This document shows, in pieces, positions 32,975 through 41,994 of a DNA stretch of 64,000 nucleotides (positions are counted from its first letter, which is position 1; each line of letters starts with the position of its first letter). A program made the position numbers and the translations under genes. Origin of the DNA: Caulobacter radicis (GTDB taxonomy: Bacteria > Pseudomonadota > Alphaproteobacteria > Caulobacterales > Caulobacteraceae); assembly GCF_003094615.1 (NCBI RefSeq), contig NZ_QDKO01000043.1:188358-252357 (forward strand), in the 5' to 3' direction. The notes beneath the pieces are model-generated. The model ran no database searches. It was not told the origin of the DNA and saw only the letters and a list, made by a program, of their open reading frames with translations.

Positions 32975-35305
32975 TCACCAGCTGTAGCGCAGGGTCGCCG
33001 TCACCGTCCGGGCGGAACCGAAGTAGCAGCTGTTGTTGAACGGACAGGCCGAGATGTGGCGCTTGTCGAACAGGTTGGCGGCGTTCAGGGCCGCTTCCCA
33101 GCCCTTCAGCTCGGTCTTGGCCACGCCCAGGTCATAGCCGACCAGGGCGTCGACCAGGATGAAGCCGTCGGTGTGGAAGCGCTGGAAGGTGGTGACGTTG
33201 TTGATCACCGCATAGCTCGTCGTGCCGTCCGAACCGCCGACATAGCGCAGGCCGCCGCCCAGGCGCAGGCCCGCCGCCGGACCAGTCGCCCGGCCGGCGC
33301 GGCCCAGGTCGTAGGAGATGAAGGTCGAGGCGCCCCACTTGGGCACGCCCAGCTGGCGGGTGCCCGTGGTGGTCGGCGTGCCGCTGTTGGTGGCCGTGGC
33401 CGCCACGGCCGGCGCGCCCTGGGTGATGATCGCGTCGGTGTAGCTGAACGCGGCCACCACGTTCAGGCCGCGCGAGACCTCGCCCCGGCCTTCCAGCTCG
33501 ACGCCGCGCACGCGAACCTCGCCGATCTGGATCTGCGAGTTGGCGGGTATCCCGTTCGTCCCGCCCTGCGGGTCGGCGACCGGCACCTTGCGGCGCTCCA
33601 GCTGGTAGGCCGCCAGGGTGAACAGGGCCGAGGTGCCCTCGGGCTGGTACTTCAGGCCGCCCTCGAGCTGGCGACCGGTGACGGGCACGAAGGCCTCGCC
33701 CTGCCAGGTCGTGCCGGCCTGCGGCTCGAAGGATTCCGAATAGCTGACATAGGACGCCAGGCCCGCGCCCAGGTCGTAGAGCCCGCCCAGCCGCATGGTG
33801 AAGGCGTTCTGCTCCAGCGTGCTGGAGGTGTTGTTCTTCTTGTTGTCGGTGACCTGCTCGTACCAGTCGTAGCGACCGCTGGCGATCAGCTGCAGCCGGC
33901 CGATGGTCATCTGGTCCTGGGCGTAGAGGCCCTTCTGCTCTCGGCGGCTGTAGGTGTTCACATAGGCCGACGACAGGACCGTCAGGTCCATGCTGGGCAG
34001 CGTGCCGCCATAGGTCGGCGCGAACAGCGACAGGTTGGGGATGCTGGTCAGCGGATTGCTGGTCTGGCCGGTATTGAACTGCTGGAAATTCTCGCCGGTG
34101 ATCTTCTGGTAGTCGAAGCCGGCCAGCACCTGGTGCTTGACCGCGCCGGTCTCGAAGCGGGCGCTGACCTGGTTGTCGAGGGTCAGGGTGTCGAAGTCCT
34201 CGTCGGCGCCGCCGCCGCCGCGGATGATCGTCGAATAGTCGCTGTTGCGGGCCGCGCCCACGCCCGTGGTGGCGAAGCCGCCCACATAGAGCTGGCGGTA
34301 GGACAGCTTGTTGTTCTGGAAGCGGGCGTTCGAGCGGAAGGTCAGGTGCTCGTTGAAATCGTGGCGGAAGAAGGCCGCCACCGACCCGGCCTTGTGGTCG
34401 TAGCGCTCATAGCCCGGATCGCCGGTGTTGATCTCGCGCGGCAGCTTGCCGAAGGGATTAGGCAAGACCGAGCCATAGGCCGGAACGCCCGAATAGCCGC
34501 CGCCGCTGGGCGAGCGCTGGTAGGCGCCCACCAGGGTCAGGCTGGTGTCGGCGGTCGGCTCGAAGGTCACCATCGGGCTGACGTGATAACGCTCGCTGAA
34601 GGTGCCGTCGGTCATGCCGTCGCCCTTCTGCCAACCGGCCAGGACGCGACCCAGCCACTTGCCCTGGCTGTCGAGCGGAGCGTTGACGTCCACCGCCGCG
34701 CGGCGCGTGTCGAAGTTGCCCAGCTGGCCCTCGACGCGGCCAAAGCTGCCCTCCTCCGGCAGCTTGCTGGCCAGGTTCACGAGGCCGCCGGGCGTGGAGT
34801 TGCCGTACAGCACCGAGGCCGGGCCCTTGACGATGTCGATGTGGTCGATCCGGTTGAAGTCGATCTGCGGCGTCGAATAGGGCCCTGCGATCAGGCGCAT
34901 GCCGTCCAGGAACACGCCCGGCGCGAAGCCGCGCACGACCAGCTGGTCATAGCGCGTGACCATGCCGCCGCGCTGGTTGGGCGAAACGCCGGCGACGAAG
35001 CCCAGGGCCTGGTTGATGGACTGCACGTTGCGGCGCGACAGCTCGTCGCCGTCGATGACGGTGATACTCTGCGGCGTCTCGATCAGGGCGGTCTCGGTCT
35101 TGGTGCCGGCGGCCGCGCGACGCGCCTTCAGGCCGGTCACCTCGACCCGCTCGACGGTGTTGGAATCGGTGTCGGCGTCCTCGGCCCAGGCGGCGGTCGC
35201 GCCCAGTCCCTGCAGCGCCGCCGCTGCGGCGACGGTCACGGCCAGCCCTCGCAAGACCCCGGCGTTGGCGTTCGCGCCACGCGCGGTTTTGGAACGGATG
35301 ACCAT
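32975..35305 (-). CDS. TonB-dependent siderophore receptor
   Basis: A 776-residue outer-membrane receptor of the ferric-siderophore type. A signal sequence is followed by the plug with IETPQSITVIDGDELSRRNVQSINQALGF, VVRGFAPGVFLDGMRL, DIVKGPASVLYGNSTPGGLVNLASK, which is the classic FhuE/FpvA-like order. The barrel ends in TATLRYSW with aromatic C-terminus. There is no STN signalling domain, so it does not itself drive a sigma factor. It is divergent from the DUF3649-PepSY-DUF3325 operon, a common iron-uptake partner, across 92 bp carrying a Fur-box-like sequence. Iron repression by Fur is therefore expected. Confidence 0.93.
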   Translation of the reverse strand: MVIRSKTARGANANAGVLRGLAVTVAAAAALQGLGATAAWAEDADTDSNTVERVEVTGLKARRAAAGTKTETALIETPQSITVIDGDELSRRNVQSINQALGFVAGVSPNQRGGMVTRYDQLVVRGFAPGVFLDGMRLIAGPYSTPQIDFNRIDHIDIVKGPASVLYGNSTPGGLVNLASKLPEEGSFGRVEGQLGNFDTRRAAVDVNAPLDSQGKWLGRVLAGWQKGDGMTDGTFSERYHVSPMVTFEPTADTSLTLVGAYQRSPSGGGYSGVPAYGSVLPNPFGKLPREINTGDPGYERYDHKAGSVAAFFRHDFNEHLTFRSNARFQNNKLSYRQLYVGGFATTGVGAARNSDYSTIIRGGGGADEDFDTLTLDNQVSARFETGAVKHQVLAGFDYQKITGENFQQFNTGQTSNPLTSIPNLSLFAPTYGGTLPSMDLTVLSSAYVNTYSRREQKGLYAQDQMTIGRLQLIASGRYDWYEQVTDNKKNNTSSTLEQNAFTMRLGGLYDLGAGLASYVSYSESFEPQAGTTWQGEAFVPVTGRQLEGGLKYQPEGTSALFTLAAYQLERRKVPVADPQGGTNGIPANSQIQIGEVRVRGVELEGRGEVSRGLNVVAAFSYTDAIITQGAPAVAATATNSGTPTTTGTRQLGVPKWGASTFISYDLGRAGRATGPAAGLRLGGGLRYVGGSDGTTSYAVINNVTTFQRFHTDGFILVDALVGYDLGVAKTELKGWEAALNAANLFDKRHISACPFNNSCYFGSARTVTATLRYSW

Positions 35306-35337
35306 GAGGACTCCTCGTCAAGATTGTCGATAGGATT

Positions 35338-35357
35338 GATAATGAGTTGCAACTATC
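35338..35357. promoter_or_regulatory. Fur-box-like element between divergent iron-uptake genes
   Basis: GATAATGAGTTGCAACTATC begins as the classical Fur box (GATAATGA) and centres on the 10-bp palindrome AGTTGCAACT. It lies 33 bp upstream of the receptor start and 41 bp upstream of the DUF3649 start, so one site could serve both. The right half matches Fur consensus poorly, so the assignment rests on position and half-site. Confidence 0.4.
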
Positions 35358-35397
35358 GAAACGAGTTGTTAGGCGCAAGCCAACTTTCGGAGGTTGC

Positions 35398-35706
35398 GTG
35401 AACAACGATCGATCAGCGAAACAGGCGGCCGCATGGCCCGGCGTGGCGCGGATGACCGCCCGCGCCGTCACCGCCCTGTTCGGCGGTTACGCGGCCGCCG
35501 CGGCCCTGGCCTCGCTGCTGGCCCGCCTGCTGCCGATCGCTCCGGCCGAGGCCTCGGCCTGGGGCATGATCCTGTCGTTCCTGGTCTTTGCTGGCCTTGC
35601 CCTGTGGGCCTTCCACGAACGGCGCCTGGCGCTCGTGGCCACCGTGCTGTGGGGCTCGGCGCTGGTCGCCGGCGCGGCGGTGGTGCTGCTGGGAGCCCGG
35701 GCGTGA
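35398..35706 (+). CDS. DUF3649-family small membrane protein (iron uptake)
   Basis: About 102 residues from the GTG at 35398, with GGAGG just upstream. Three hydrophobic segments (about 22-45, 51-69, 75-99) and the GGYAAAAALASLLARLLP motif fit DUF3649, a small inner-membrane family found beside siderophore receptors. An ATG at 35347 is possible but overlaps the Fur-box-like site. It overlaps the PepSY gene by GTGA. The biochemical role of the family is not known to me. Confidence 0.75.
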   Translation: MNNDRSAKQAAAWPGVARMTARAVTALFGGYAAAAALASLLARLLPIAPAEASAWGMILSFLVFAGLALWAFHERRLALVATVLWGSALVAGAAVVLLGARA

Positions 35707-37331
35707 ACGTGCGCCCAAGCTTCCCCGCTCCTGCCCCGCCCGTCCGGGCGCTGCGCCAGTCCATGGCCTGGATCCATGCGTGGCTGGGCCTGCTGGCCGG
35801 CTGGATCCTGTTCGCCATGTTCCTGACCGGCACGGCCAGCTATTTCCGGCCCGAGATCACCCAGTGGATGCAGCCGGAGCTGCGCTCGGCGTCCGTCCCC
35901 GCCGAGCAGGCCGCCCAGGCGGCGATCGCCCACATGCAGGCGACCACGCCCGACGACCAACAGTGGTTCATCTACCTGCCCGACGACCGCACGGCCGTGA
36001 CCCGGGTGTTCGCCCGCGCCAAGCCCAATCCCGAAAAGCCGCCGGCCCGCCGTCCCGAACTGAAGCTGGACCCGGCCACCGGCCGGTCGCTGGAAGCCCG
36101 TGACACGCGCGGCGGCGAGCACTTCTATCGCTTCCACTTCCAGCTCCAGCTGCCGCATCCGTGGGGACGCTGGCTGGCCGGGGTCTGCGCGATGTTCATG
36201 CTGGCGGCGATCATCTCGGGCGTGATCACCCACAAGCGCATCTTCGTGGACTTCTTCACCCTGCGCTGGCGCAAGGGCCAGCGCAGCTGGCTGGACGCGC
36301 ACAACGCCTCGGCGGTGCTGGCCCTGCCCTTCCACGCCATGATCACCTACACCGGCCTGATCACGCTGGTGGCGATGTACATGCCCTGGCCGGTGAAGGC
36401 CAATTTCGACAAGCCTGACGCCTTCACGGCCGCCGCCTACGGCGCTCCGGCCGAGGCCAAGGCCTCGGGACGCCCCGCGCCGCTGCTGCCGGTCGGCCCG
36501 ATGATCGAGGCGGCCGGACGAAGCTGGAGCGGCGACGCCCCGCGCACGGTCGTCATCCGCAATCCGGGTGACGCGGCCTCGACCGTCACCCTGCTGCGCG
36601 CCACCGGCGGCCGGCTGAACGCGCGGCCGGACTCGATCACCTTCTCCGGCGCGACGGGCCAGGAGCTGTCGCGCTCGCCCTCGCCCGGTCCAGCGATCGC
36701 CACGGCCGGCGTCATGCTGGGCCTGCACCTGGGCCATTTCGCCAGCCCCGCCCTGCGCTGGGTCTATTTCCTGCTCGGCCTGACCGGCGCGGCCATGGTC
36801 GGGACGGGCCTCGTCCTGTGGGTGGTCAAACGCCGCAAGCCGAACGCCGCGCCGTTCTTCGGGCTGAAGCTGGTGGAGCGGCTGAACATCGGCGCCATCG
36901 CCTGCCTGCCCAGCGGCATGGCCGCCTACCTGCTGGCCAACCGCCTGATCCCCGCCGCCCTGCCCGGCCGCGCGGAACTGGAGGTCAAGGCGATGTTCTG
37001 GACCTGGTTCGGCCTGGCCGTGATCTCGCTGCTGCGTCCGGCCAAGCGGGCCTGGACCGAGACCCTGGGCCTGGCGACACTGGCCTTCGCCGCCCTGCCC
37101 GTGGTCAACGCGGCGACCACCGATCGCGGACTGATCGCCAGCCTGCGCACCGGCGACTGGCTGTTCGCCGGTTTCGACCTGGCCATGCTGGCCATCGCCG
37201 CCCTGTGCGGCCTGGCCGCCTTCAGGGCCTCGCGCAAGCCGCAGCCGCCCAAGATGAAAGCGTCCGTCCGCGCGCCCGCGGCGGCCAGCCCCAAGCCGGC
37301 GCCGGCCAAGGAGAGCGTCGATGCCTTATGA
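35703..37331 (+). CDS. PepSY-associated transmembrane protein (putative ferric-siderophore reductase type)
   Basis: A 542-residue inner-membrane protein of the PepSY-TM family: helix 1 at about 20-45 (WIHAWLGLLAGWILFAMFLTGT), a periplasmic PepSY-like domain, a second helix after HPWGRWLAGVCAMF, another periplasmic part, then a cluster of helices near 330-480 and a Pro/Lys/Ala-rich tail. Family members next to siderophore receptors are proposed to reduce or handle ferric siderophores at the inner membrane. The start GTG overlaps the DUF3649 stop; the 3' end overlaps the DUF3325 gene by 11 nt. Confidence 0.85.
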   Translation: MNVRPSFPAPAPPVRALRQSMAWIHAWLGLLAGWILFAMFLTGTASYFRPEITQWMQPELRSASVPAEQAAQAAIAHMQATTPDDQQWFIYLPDDRTAVTRVFARAKPNPEKPPARRPELKLDPATGRSLEARDTRGGEHFYRFHFQLQLPHPWGRWLAGVCAMFMLAAIISGVITHKRIFVDFFTLRWRKGQRSWLDAHNASAVLALPFHAMITYTGLITLVAMYMPWPVKANFDKPDAFTAAAYGAPAEAKASGRPAPLLPVGPMIEAAGRSWSGDAPRTVVIRNPGDAASTVTLLRATGGRLNARPDSITFSGATGQELSRSPSPGPAIATAGVMLGLHLGHFASPALRWVYFLLGLTGAAMVGTGLVLWVVKRRKPNAAPFFGLKLVERLNIGAIACLPSGMAAYLLANRLIPAALPGRAELEVKAMFWTWFGLAVISLLRPAKRAWTETLGLATLAFAALPVVNAATTDRGLIASLRTGDWLFAGFDLAMLAIAALCGLAAFRASRKPQPPKMKASVRAPAAASPKPAPAKESVDAL

Positions 37332-37638
37332 AAGCGGCCTGATCAGCTTCGCGGCCTTCACCTGCCTGGCCCTGGCCATGAAGAAGCACCGGTCGGGGCT
37401 TGAGCCCCTGGTCCTGCCGTCGGAACGGGTGCTGCGCGTCCTGGGGTGGTGCCTGCTGGCGCTGTCGGCCGCCGTGGCCGTCTTCCGGCTGGGACCGGCG
37501 CTGGGCGTCACCGTCTGGATCGGCCAGATGTGCGTGGCCGCCGCCCTGCTGGTGCTGCTGCTGTCGTGGCGGCCGAAGGCGGCGACCGCCCTCGCGGGCG
37601 TGGGCCTGATCTGCGTGCCGTTCCTCGCCTTTCTCTGA
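37321..37638 (+). CDS. DUF3325-family small membrane protein
   Basis: A 105-residue protein with three hydrophobic segments (about 7-22, 39-58, 63-80) and a further one at the C-terminus. The AFTCLALAMKKH start matches DUF3325, which usually follows PepSY genes in siderophore loci. It overlaps the PepSY gene by 11 nt and is the last gene of that operon. It is convergent with the receptor at 37647, only 8 bp away. Function is unknown. Confidence 0.75.
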   Translation: MPYESGLISFAAFTCLALAMKKHRSGLEPLVLPSERVLRVLGWCLLALSAAVAVFRLGPALGVTVWIGQMCVAAALLVLLLSWRPKAATALAGVGLICVPFLAFL

Positions 37639-37646
37639 CCGGCGGA

Positions 37647-40220
37647 TCAGAACCTGCGCCGGACGGCGACCTCGACCGTGCGCGGCTCGCCGTAGATCAT
37701 CGAGGTGGCCGTCACCGCCGGCGTGATCGCGCCGCCGCCGGCTGCGTACACCGCGTCGAAGAGGTTGCGCACGGCCAGTGTCAGGGTCAGGTCGTCGCGG
37801 CGAGGCGGCTGGACGGTCAGGCCCGCGCCGACGACCGCGAACGCCTTCTGCATGCCGTTGCTGTCGTGAGCGCGCTCGACATAGCGCACCGGCCCGCTCT
37901 GGAAGAGGTCGCCCCACAGGATCCAGCGGCCCAGGCGATCATGGTCGACCAGCCGCCAGTCGGCCGTCAGGCGCGCCGTGTAGGGCGGCGAATAGGAAAA
38001 CCGCAGCGAGCCCGGATCGGTCGGCGTCAGGCCGGCCAGCAGGGCCGGCACGGTCAGGGCGGTGAACCGCGCCTGAGTCAGCGTCGCCGAGGCCGACAGC
38101 GTCAGGCGCTGGGTCCACTGGCCCCGCCAGCCCAGCTCCAGGCCGCTGATCGTGGCCGAGCCGGCGTTGATGATCAGGTTGGGCGGGTCGTTGGCGGCGA
38201 CGCCGTCGCCATCGAAGTTCTCGGCCGGAAACAGGGCCCGCTGGATGTCGCGCGACCAGCCCCGGAACAGGGCCGCGTCGACGCGATGACGCCAGTCGCC
38301 CGCGCCGCCGGCCCATTTGAGGCCAAGCTCGACGTCGGTCAGGCTTTCGGGCGCATAGACCTGATAGGCCTCCAGCAGCGGTCCGAAGTTGGGCGCATTG
38401 ACCCCGCCTGCGCGATAGCCCCGGCGAGTGACGGCGTAGAGGGTCAGGTTCTGCTTTCCGCGCCAGGTCAGCCCCAGGGTCCAGGTGGGCGCCGAGGACT
38501 GGGCGCGGCCGGCCTCGCCGCAGGCGGCCTCGGAGATGTCGGCGGCCGGGGCGGCCACCCGCACCTGGCAGGCGCTTGAGACATCGCGAGTGTAGCGCAG
38601 GCCGGCTTCCAGCTCGAAACCCGCGCCCAGCCGCCGCGTGGCGTCGATGAAGCCCGCCAGGCTCTCGCCGCGCCGGTACTGGAACTCGACGCGCGCAGGG
38701 TTCGTCGGCGTCACCACGCTGGCCCAAAGGGTGCGCTGCACGCCGACCGGCGCGGTGGACATGTAGAACAGGCCCGCCTGCCAGGCGCCGTCCTGGCCCG
38801 CGCCACTGGCCCGCACCTCCTGGGTGAACTGGCCAAGGTCGATGTGGCGGACGATCTGGTTGAGCGGCAGCGGCGAGCCGTCGCTGTCCAGGGCGCTGTC
38901 GAGCACGCTGCGCCGATAGGCCGTGACCGAGCGGACGTTCAGCCCGCCGTCACGCCAGTCCAGCCGCAGGGTCGCCCCGTCGTTGCGACGGTCCGAGCGC
39001 GGGGGAAGGTCGATGTCGGTGGCGCGGGTCCCGCGCGCCCTCTGCCGGGAGAGAGCGATGTCGATGTCGCAGCCGGCCATGCCGCAGTCGAAATAGGGCG
39101 CGGCCTCGGGCGTGCGGCCATTGCCGCCGCCGGTGACGTCCGGCGGATTGGGATAGCTGCCCGACAGGATGGCGGCGCTGCCGGTCTCCCAGGCCCGAAA
39201 TCCGTCCAGCACCAACAGCGCCGACAGCGGACCGTCCGGCTTCCAGGCCAGCGAGAGACGCACGGCGGCCTGGTCGCGGTCGTCGAGGTCGCCGCCGACG
39301 CCGAGTTTCTCGACCACGCCGTCGCGCTTGAGGCCGTAGGCGGCCAGGCGCACCGCCACCGGAGCGCCGGCCCTGGTCAGGTCGGCCGCCGCCTCGACCT
39401 CGCGCAGGCCATAGGAACCCGTCGCGATACGGACATGGGCGCCATGTCCCGGCTCGTTGGTGTGGATCAGCAGCGCGCCGCCGGTGGTGTTGCGGCCGAA
39501 CAGAACGCCCTGCGGTCCGCGCAGGATCTGCACCTCCGACAGGTCAAACGACGGCAGGATCGAGCCGTTGTTGGGCAGCGGCGCCTCGTTGACATAGGTG
39601 ATCACCGACAGCGCGGAGTCGCCGGCCGTGGCGCGACGCTGGCCGCGAATGACCAGGGTCGGCGTCTCGACCGAGACCTGGCCGGCGGCGGTCAGACCCA
39701 GCGCCGCCTGCCGCAGCGCGAGCGTTCCATCGCCGCCGAGGCGGTCGAGATCGGCGGCCGACACCGCCGCGACCGAAGCCGGCACGTCGATCAGCCGCTC
39801 CTCGCGGCGGCGGGCCTGGACCAGCACGGCGTCCAGCGGTTCGCCGGCTTCCGGCCGGGGGGCTGGCAGACGCCTTTCGGACGGGGCGGCGGCTTTCGCC
39901 GGTGGCGGCGCGCTAGCGGGCGTCAGGGCGAAGGCCCGGGGGCCGATGCGGCGCGCGGTCAGGCCGCTGCCCCGCAGCAGGCGTTTCAGGGCCTCCTCGG
40001 GTTCGGAGACCGCGCGGCCGCCGGGAGAGCGCAGCCCGGCCACGGCCTGGGGCGCGAACAGCACGTCGACCCCGGTCTGCGCGGCATAGGCCTGCAGCGC
40101 GCCTTCCAGGGGACCAGCCGGAACATCGAAACCAAGGGGAGCCGCCAGCGCCGCCGAGGCCTGGGCCAGCAGCGCCAGGGCCGCCAGGGCCGGCGCCGCG
40201 CGGCTAGTCGGCCGTCGCAC
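37647..40220 (-). CDS. TonB-dependent transducer/receptor with STN domain (FecA-like)
   Basis: An 857-residue receptor from a GTG start. After the signal peptide (ends near ALAAP) comes an STN secretin/TonB short domain at about 28-100 (FDVPAGPLEGALQAYAAQTGVDVLF), which contacts FecR in the periplasm. A Pro/Ala linker, the TonB box region AVLVQARRREE and the plug follow, then a barrel ending in RRRF. It overlaps fecR by 17 nt. Together with fecR and fecI it forms a full cell-surface signalling set: ligand binding at this receptor should activate the sigma factor. The plug is TBDR-general rather than clearly ferric citrate, so the ligand is open. Confidence 0.9.
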   Translation of the reverse strand: MRRPTSRAAPALAALALLAQASAALAAPLGFDVPAGPLEGALQAYAAQTGVDVLFAPQAVAGLRSPGGRAVSEPEEALKRLLRGSGLTARRIGPRAFALTPASAPPPAKAAAPSERRLPAPRPEAGEPLDAVLVQARRREERLIDVPASVAAVSAADLDRLGGDGTLALRQAALGLTAAGQVSVETPTLVIRGQRRATAGDSALSVITYVNEAPLPNNGSILPSFDLSEVQILRGPQGVLFGRNTTGGALLIHTNEPGHGAHVRIATGSYGLREVEAAADLTRAGAPVAVRLAAYGLKRDGVVEKLGVGGDLDDRDQAAVRLSLAWKPDGPLSALLVLDGFRAWETGSAAILSGSYPNPPDVTGGGNGRTPEAAPYFDCGMAGCDIDIALSRQRARGTRATDIDLPPRSDRRNDGATLRLDWRDGGLNVRSVTAYRRSVLDSALDSDGSPLPLNQIVRHIDLGQFTQEVRASGAGQDGAWQAGLFYMSTAPVGVQRTLWASVVTPTNPARVEFQYRRGESLAGFIDATRRLGAGFELEAGLRYTRDVSSACQVRVAAPAADISEAACGEAGRAQSSAPTWTLGLTWRGKQNLTLYAVTRRGYRAGGVNAPNFGPLLEAYQVYAPESLTDVELGLKWAGGAGDWRHRVDAALFRGWSRDIQRALFPAENFDGDGVAANDPPNLIINAGSATISGLELGWRGQWTQRLTLSASATLTQARFTALTVPALLAGLTPTDPGSLRFSYSPPYTARLTADWRLVDHDRLGRWILWGDLFQSGPVRYVERAHDSNGMQKAFAVVGAGLTVQPPRRDDLTLTLAVRNLFDAVYAAGGGAITPAVTATSMIYGEPRTVEVAVRRRF

Positions 40221-41217
40221 CGGTGTCCTTGGCCGGCGAGAGCACGATCGAGCCGTCGGCAGCCTCGCCGATGGTCAGGCCGTGGATCACGGCCACGGCG
40301 CGGGCGAAGGCCAGGGGGTCGTCGCCGCCGAAGGCGCCGCTGAGCTTGAGGTCCTTGGCCGATCCGCGCACGACGATCCGGCGCCCGCCTCGACGGTTGA
40401 TCTCAGCGGCGGCGTCGGAAAGCGCGTCGCCCTTCAGCAGCAGCCGGCCGTCGCGCCAGGCCGTGGCGGCGCCGACGTCGGAGTTGGAGACCGTCTCGCG
40501 TCCCTGCCTGTCCGCCGCCAGCACCTGGCCCGGCGCCAGCTCGACAGGTTGACCCTCGCCGCTGACCCGCACCCGGCCGCGCAGCAGCGCGACCTGATAG
40601 GTCTTGGCGGCCGGCGCCAGGTCGACCTCGAAGGCGGTGCCCAGGGCGCGCACGACGTGACCGCCGCCGCTGACCTCGAACGGGCGCGAAGGATCATGGG
40701 CGACGTCGAAGAAGGCCCGGCCGCCGGTCAGCGCGATGTCGCGCGAGCGCCGGTCGATCCGGGCGGTCAGCCGCGCGCCGCCGTCGAGCACCACACGCGA
40801 GCCGTCGGCCAGCACCACGGCGCTGCGCTGGCCGGGCGCGGCGGCGAAGCTCTGCTCGGAGGCGCCTGCGCGCGTCCAGGCGAGGCCGCCCAGCCCCGCC
40901 AGGACGGCGATGCCGGACAGGCCGGCCGCCATCAGCGCGAAACTTCGGCGCGCGTTGCGCGCCTTGCCCTGCGTGAAGGCCGCGCGGGCCTGGGCCAGTT
41001 CGCGATCGAGCCCGCCGGCGGCGACGGCGTCGTCCAGCGCCGCCTCGACCTCGGCCATGGCGGCATAGGCGTCGACATGCTCGGCGTCGGCTTCCAGCCA
41101 GGCGGTGAGCGCGGCCTCGTCGGCGGGGCTCCAGCCCGACGCGCGCCGGCGCTCATGCCAGTCGGCCGCAGCGTCGTAGACGTCGGCCAGGCCGTCATTG
41201 GCGGGAACGGGGCTCAT
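40204..41217 (-). CDS. FecR-family anti-sigma / sigma regulator
   Basis: A 337-residue inner-membrane regulator. The cytoplasmic N-terminal DUF4880 part has AADWHERRRASGWSPADEAALTAWL, then one membrane helix at about 93-110 (FALMAAGLSGIAVLAGLGG), then the periplasmic FecR domain (VVLADGSRVVLDGGARL, GGRAFFDVAHD, VRALGTAFEVDL). The C-terminal STN-like part contacts the transducer. It overlaps fecI by ATGA and the receptor by 17 nt. It should hold the sigma factor until signalled. Confidence 0.92.
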   Translation of the reverse strand: MSPVPANDGLADVYDAAADWHERRRASGWSPADEAALTAWLEADAEHVDAYAAMAEVEAALDDAVAAGGLDRELAQARAAFTQGKARNARRSFALMAAGLSGIAVLAGLGGLAWTRAGASEQSFAAAPGQRSAVVLADGSRVVLDGGARLTARIDRRSRDIALTGGRAFFDVAHDPSRPFEVSGGGHVVRALGTAFEVDLAPAAKTYQVALLRGRVRVSGEGQPVELAPGQVLAADRQGRETVSNSDVGAATAWRDGRLLLKGDALSDAAAEINRRGGRRIVVRGSAKDLKLSGAFGGDDPLAFARAVAVIHGLTIGEAADGSIVLSPAKDTGATAD

Positions 41218-41753
41218 GGACGGCGAACCCGTCGGGTCAGGTGGGCCATGGCCCGTCGCACGTCCTTCTCAACGGTGCTGATCGACACCCCCAGGGCGTC
41301 GGCGATGGCCTGATGCCTCAGGCCGTCGATCCGGTAAAGCAGGAACACGTGCCGGGTCCGCTCGGGCAGGTCGGCCAGGGCCCGGCGAACCTCCGTCAGG
41401 GTCTCGCGGTCGATCAGGGTCTGTTCGGGCGTGGCCGGAACCTGGGCGGCGGCGTCGTCCTCGATCTCGGGCGCGGCCAGGCGGCGTACCTGCTGGCGGC
41501 GCGCGCGGTCGCGGATCAGGTTGGCGGCGGTCTGGAAGAGGTAGGAGTCCAGGCGCTCGACGCCCTCGTCGGGCGGACGGCGGGCGAAGCGCAGGAAGAC
41601 CTCGTGCACCAGGTCGTCGACATCGGCCCCGCCGCCTATGCGCAGGGCGATGAAGCGACGCAGCATGCCCTCGTGCCGGCGCACGACCTCGTCGATACCG
41701 CCCGGCCGAAGCTCGGCTATCGCCGCCTGACTGAACGCGGACTGTCCGGACAC
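41214..41753 (-). CDS. ECF sigma factor, FecI family
   Basis: A 179-residue sigma-70 family factor with region 2 (VDDLVHEVFLRFARRPPDE ... YLFQTAANLIRDRARRQ) and region 4 (ALADLPERTRHVFLLYRIDGLRHQAIADALGVSISTVEKDV). It should direct transcription of the adjacent receptor when its FecR partner is signalled. It heads the fecI-fecR-receptor operon, translationally coupled to fecR. No Fur-like site was clear in the 241 bp upstream. Confidence 0.93.
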   Translation of the reverse strand: MSGQSAFSQAAIAELRPGGIDEVVRRHEGMLRRFIALRIGGGADVDDLVHEVFLRFARRPPDEGVERLDSYLFQTAANLIRDRARRQQVRRLAAPEIEDDAAAQVPATPEQTLIDRETLTEVRRALADLPERTRHVFLLYRIDGLRHQAIADALGVSISTVEKDVRRAMAHLTRRVRRP

Positions 41754-41994
41754 CTCGTTCTCCCGCTCTGAGGCCGGGCTATTCGAACTTCGCCGCCAGG
41801 CGATGGTCGAACCGGCGCCGAGACCGGCGTTTTGGCCTCACCGCCGCTCATTTGATCAGCATGCGCCCAAATTGCGCGCAGCTTGACCAGGCGCGCACCA
41901 GACCGCCCGGAGGCGAAGAAAGTCGTAAGGGCGATCTCCCCTCGCCCGTCTTGCGGCCCGGAACCGAGCTTCTGGCCGGTCCTCAACGAAGGGG

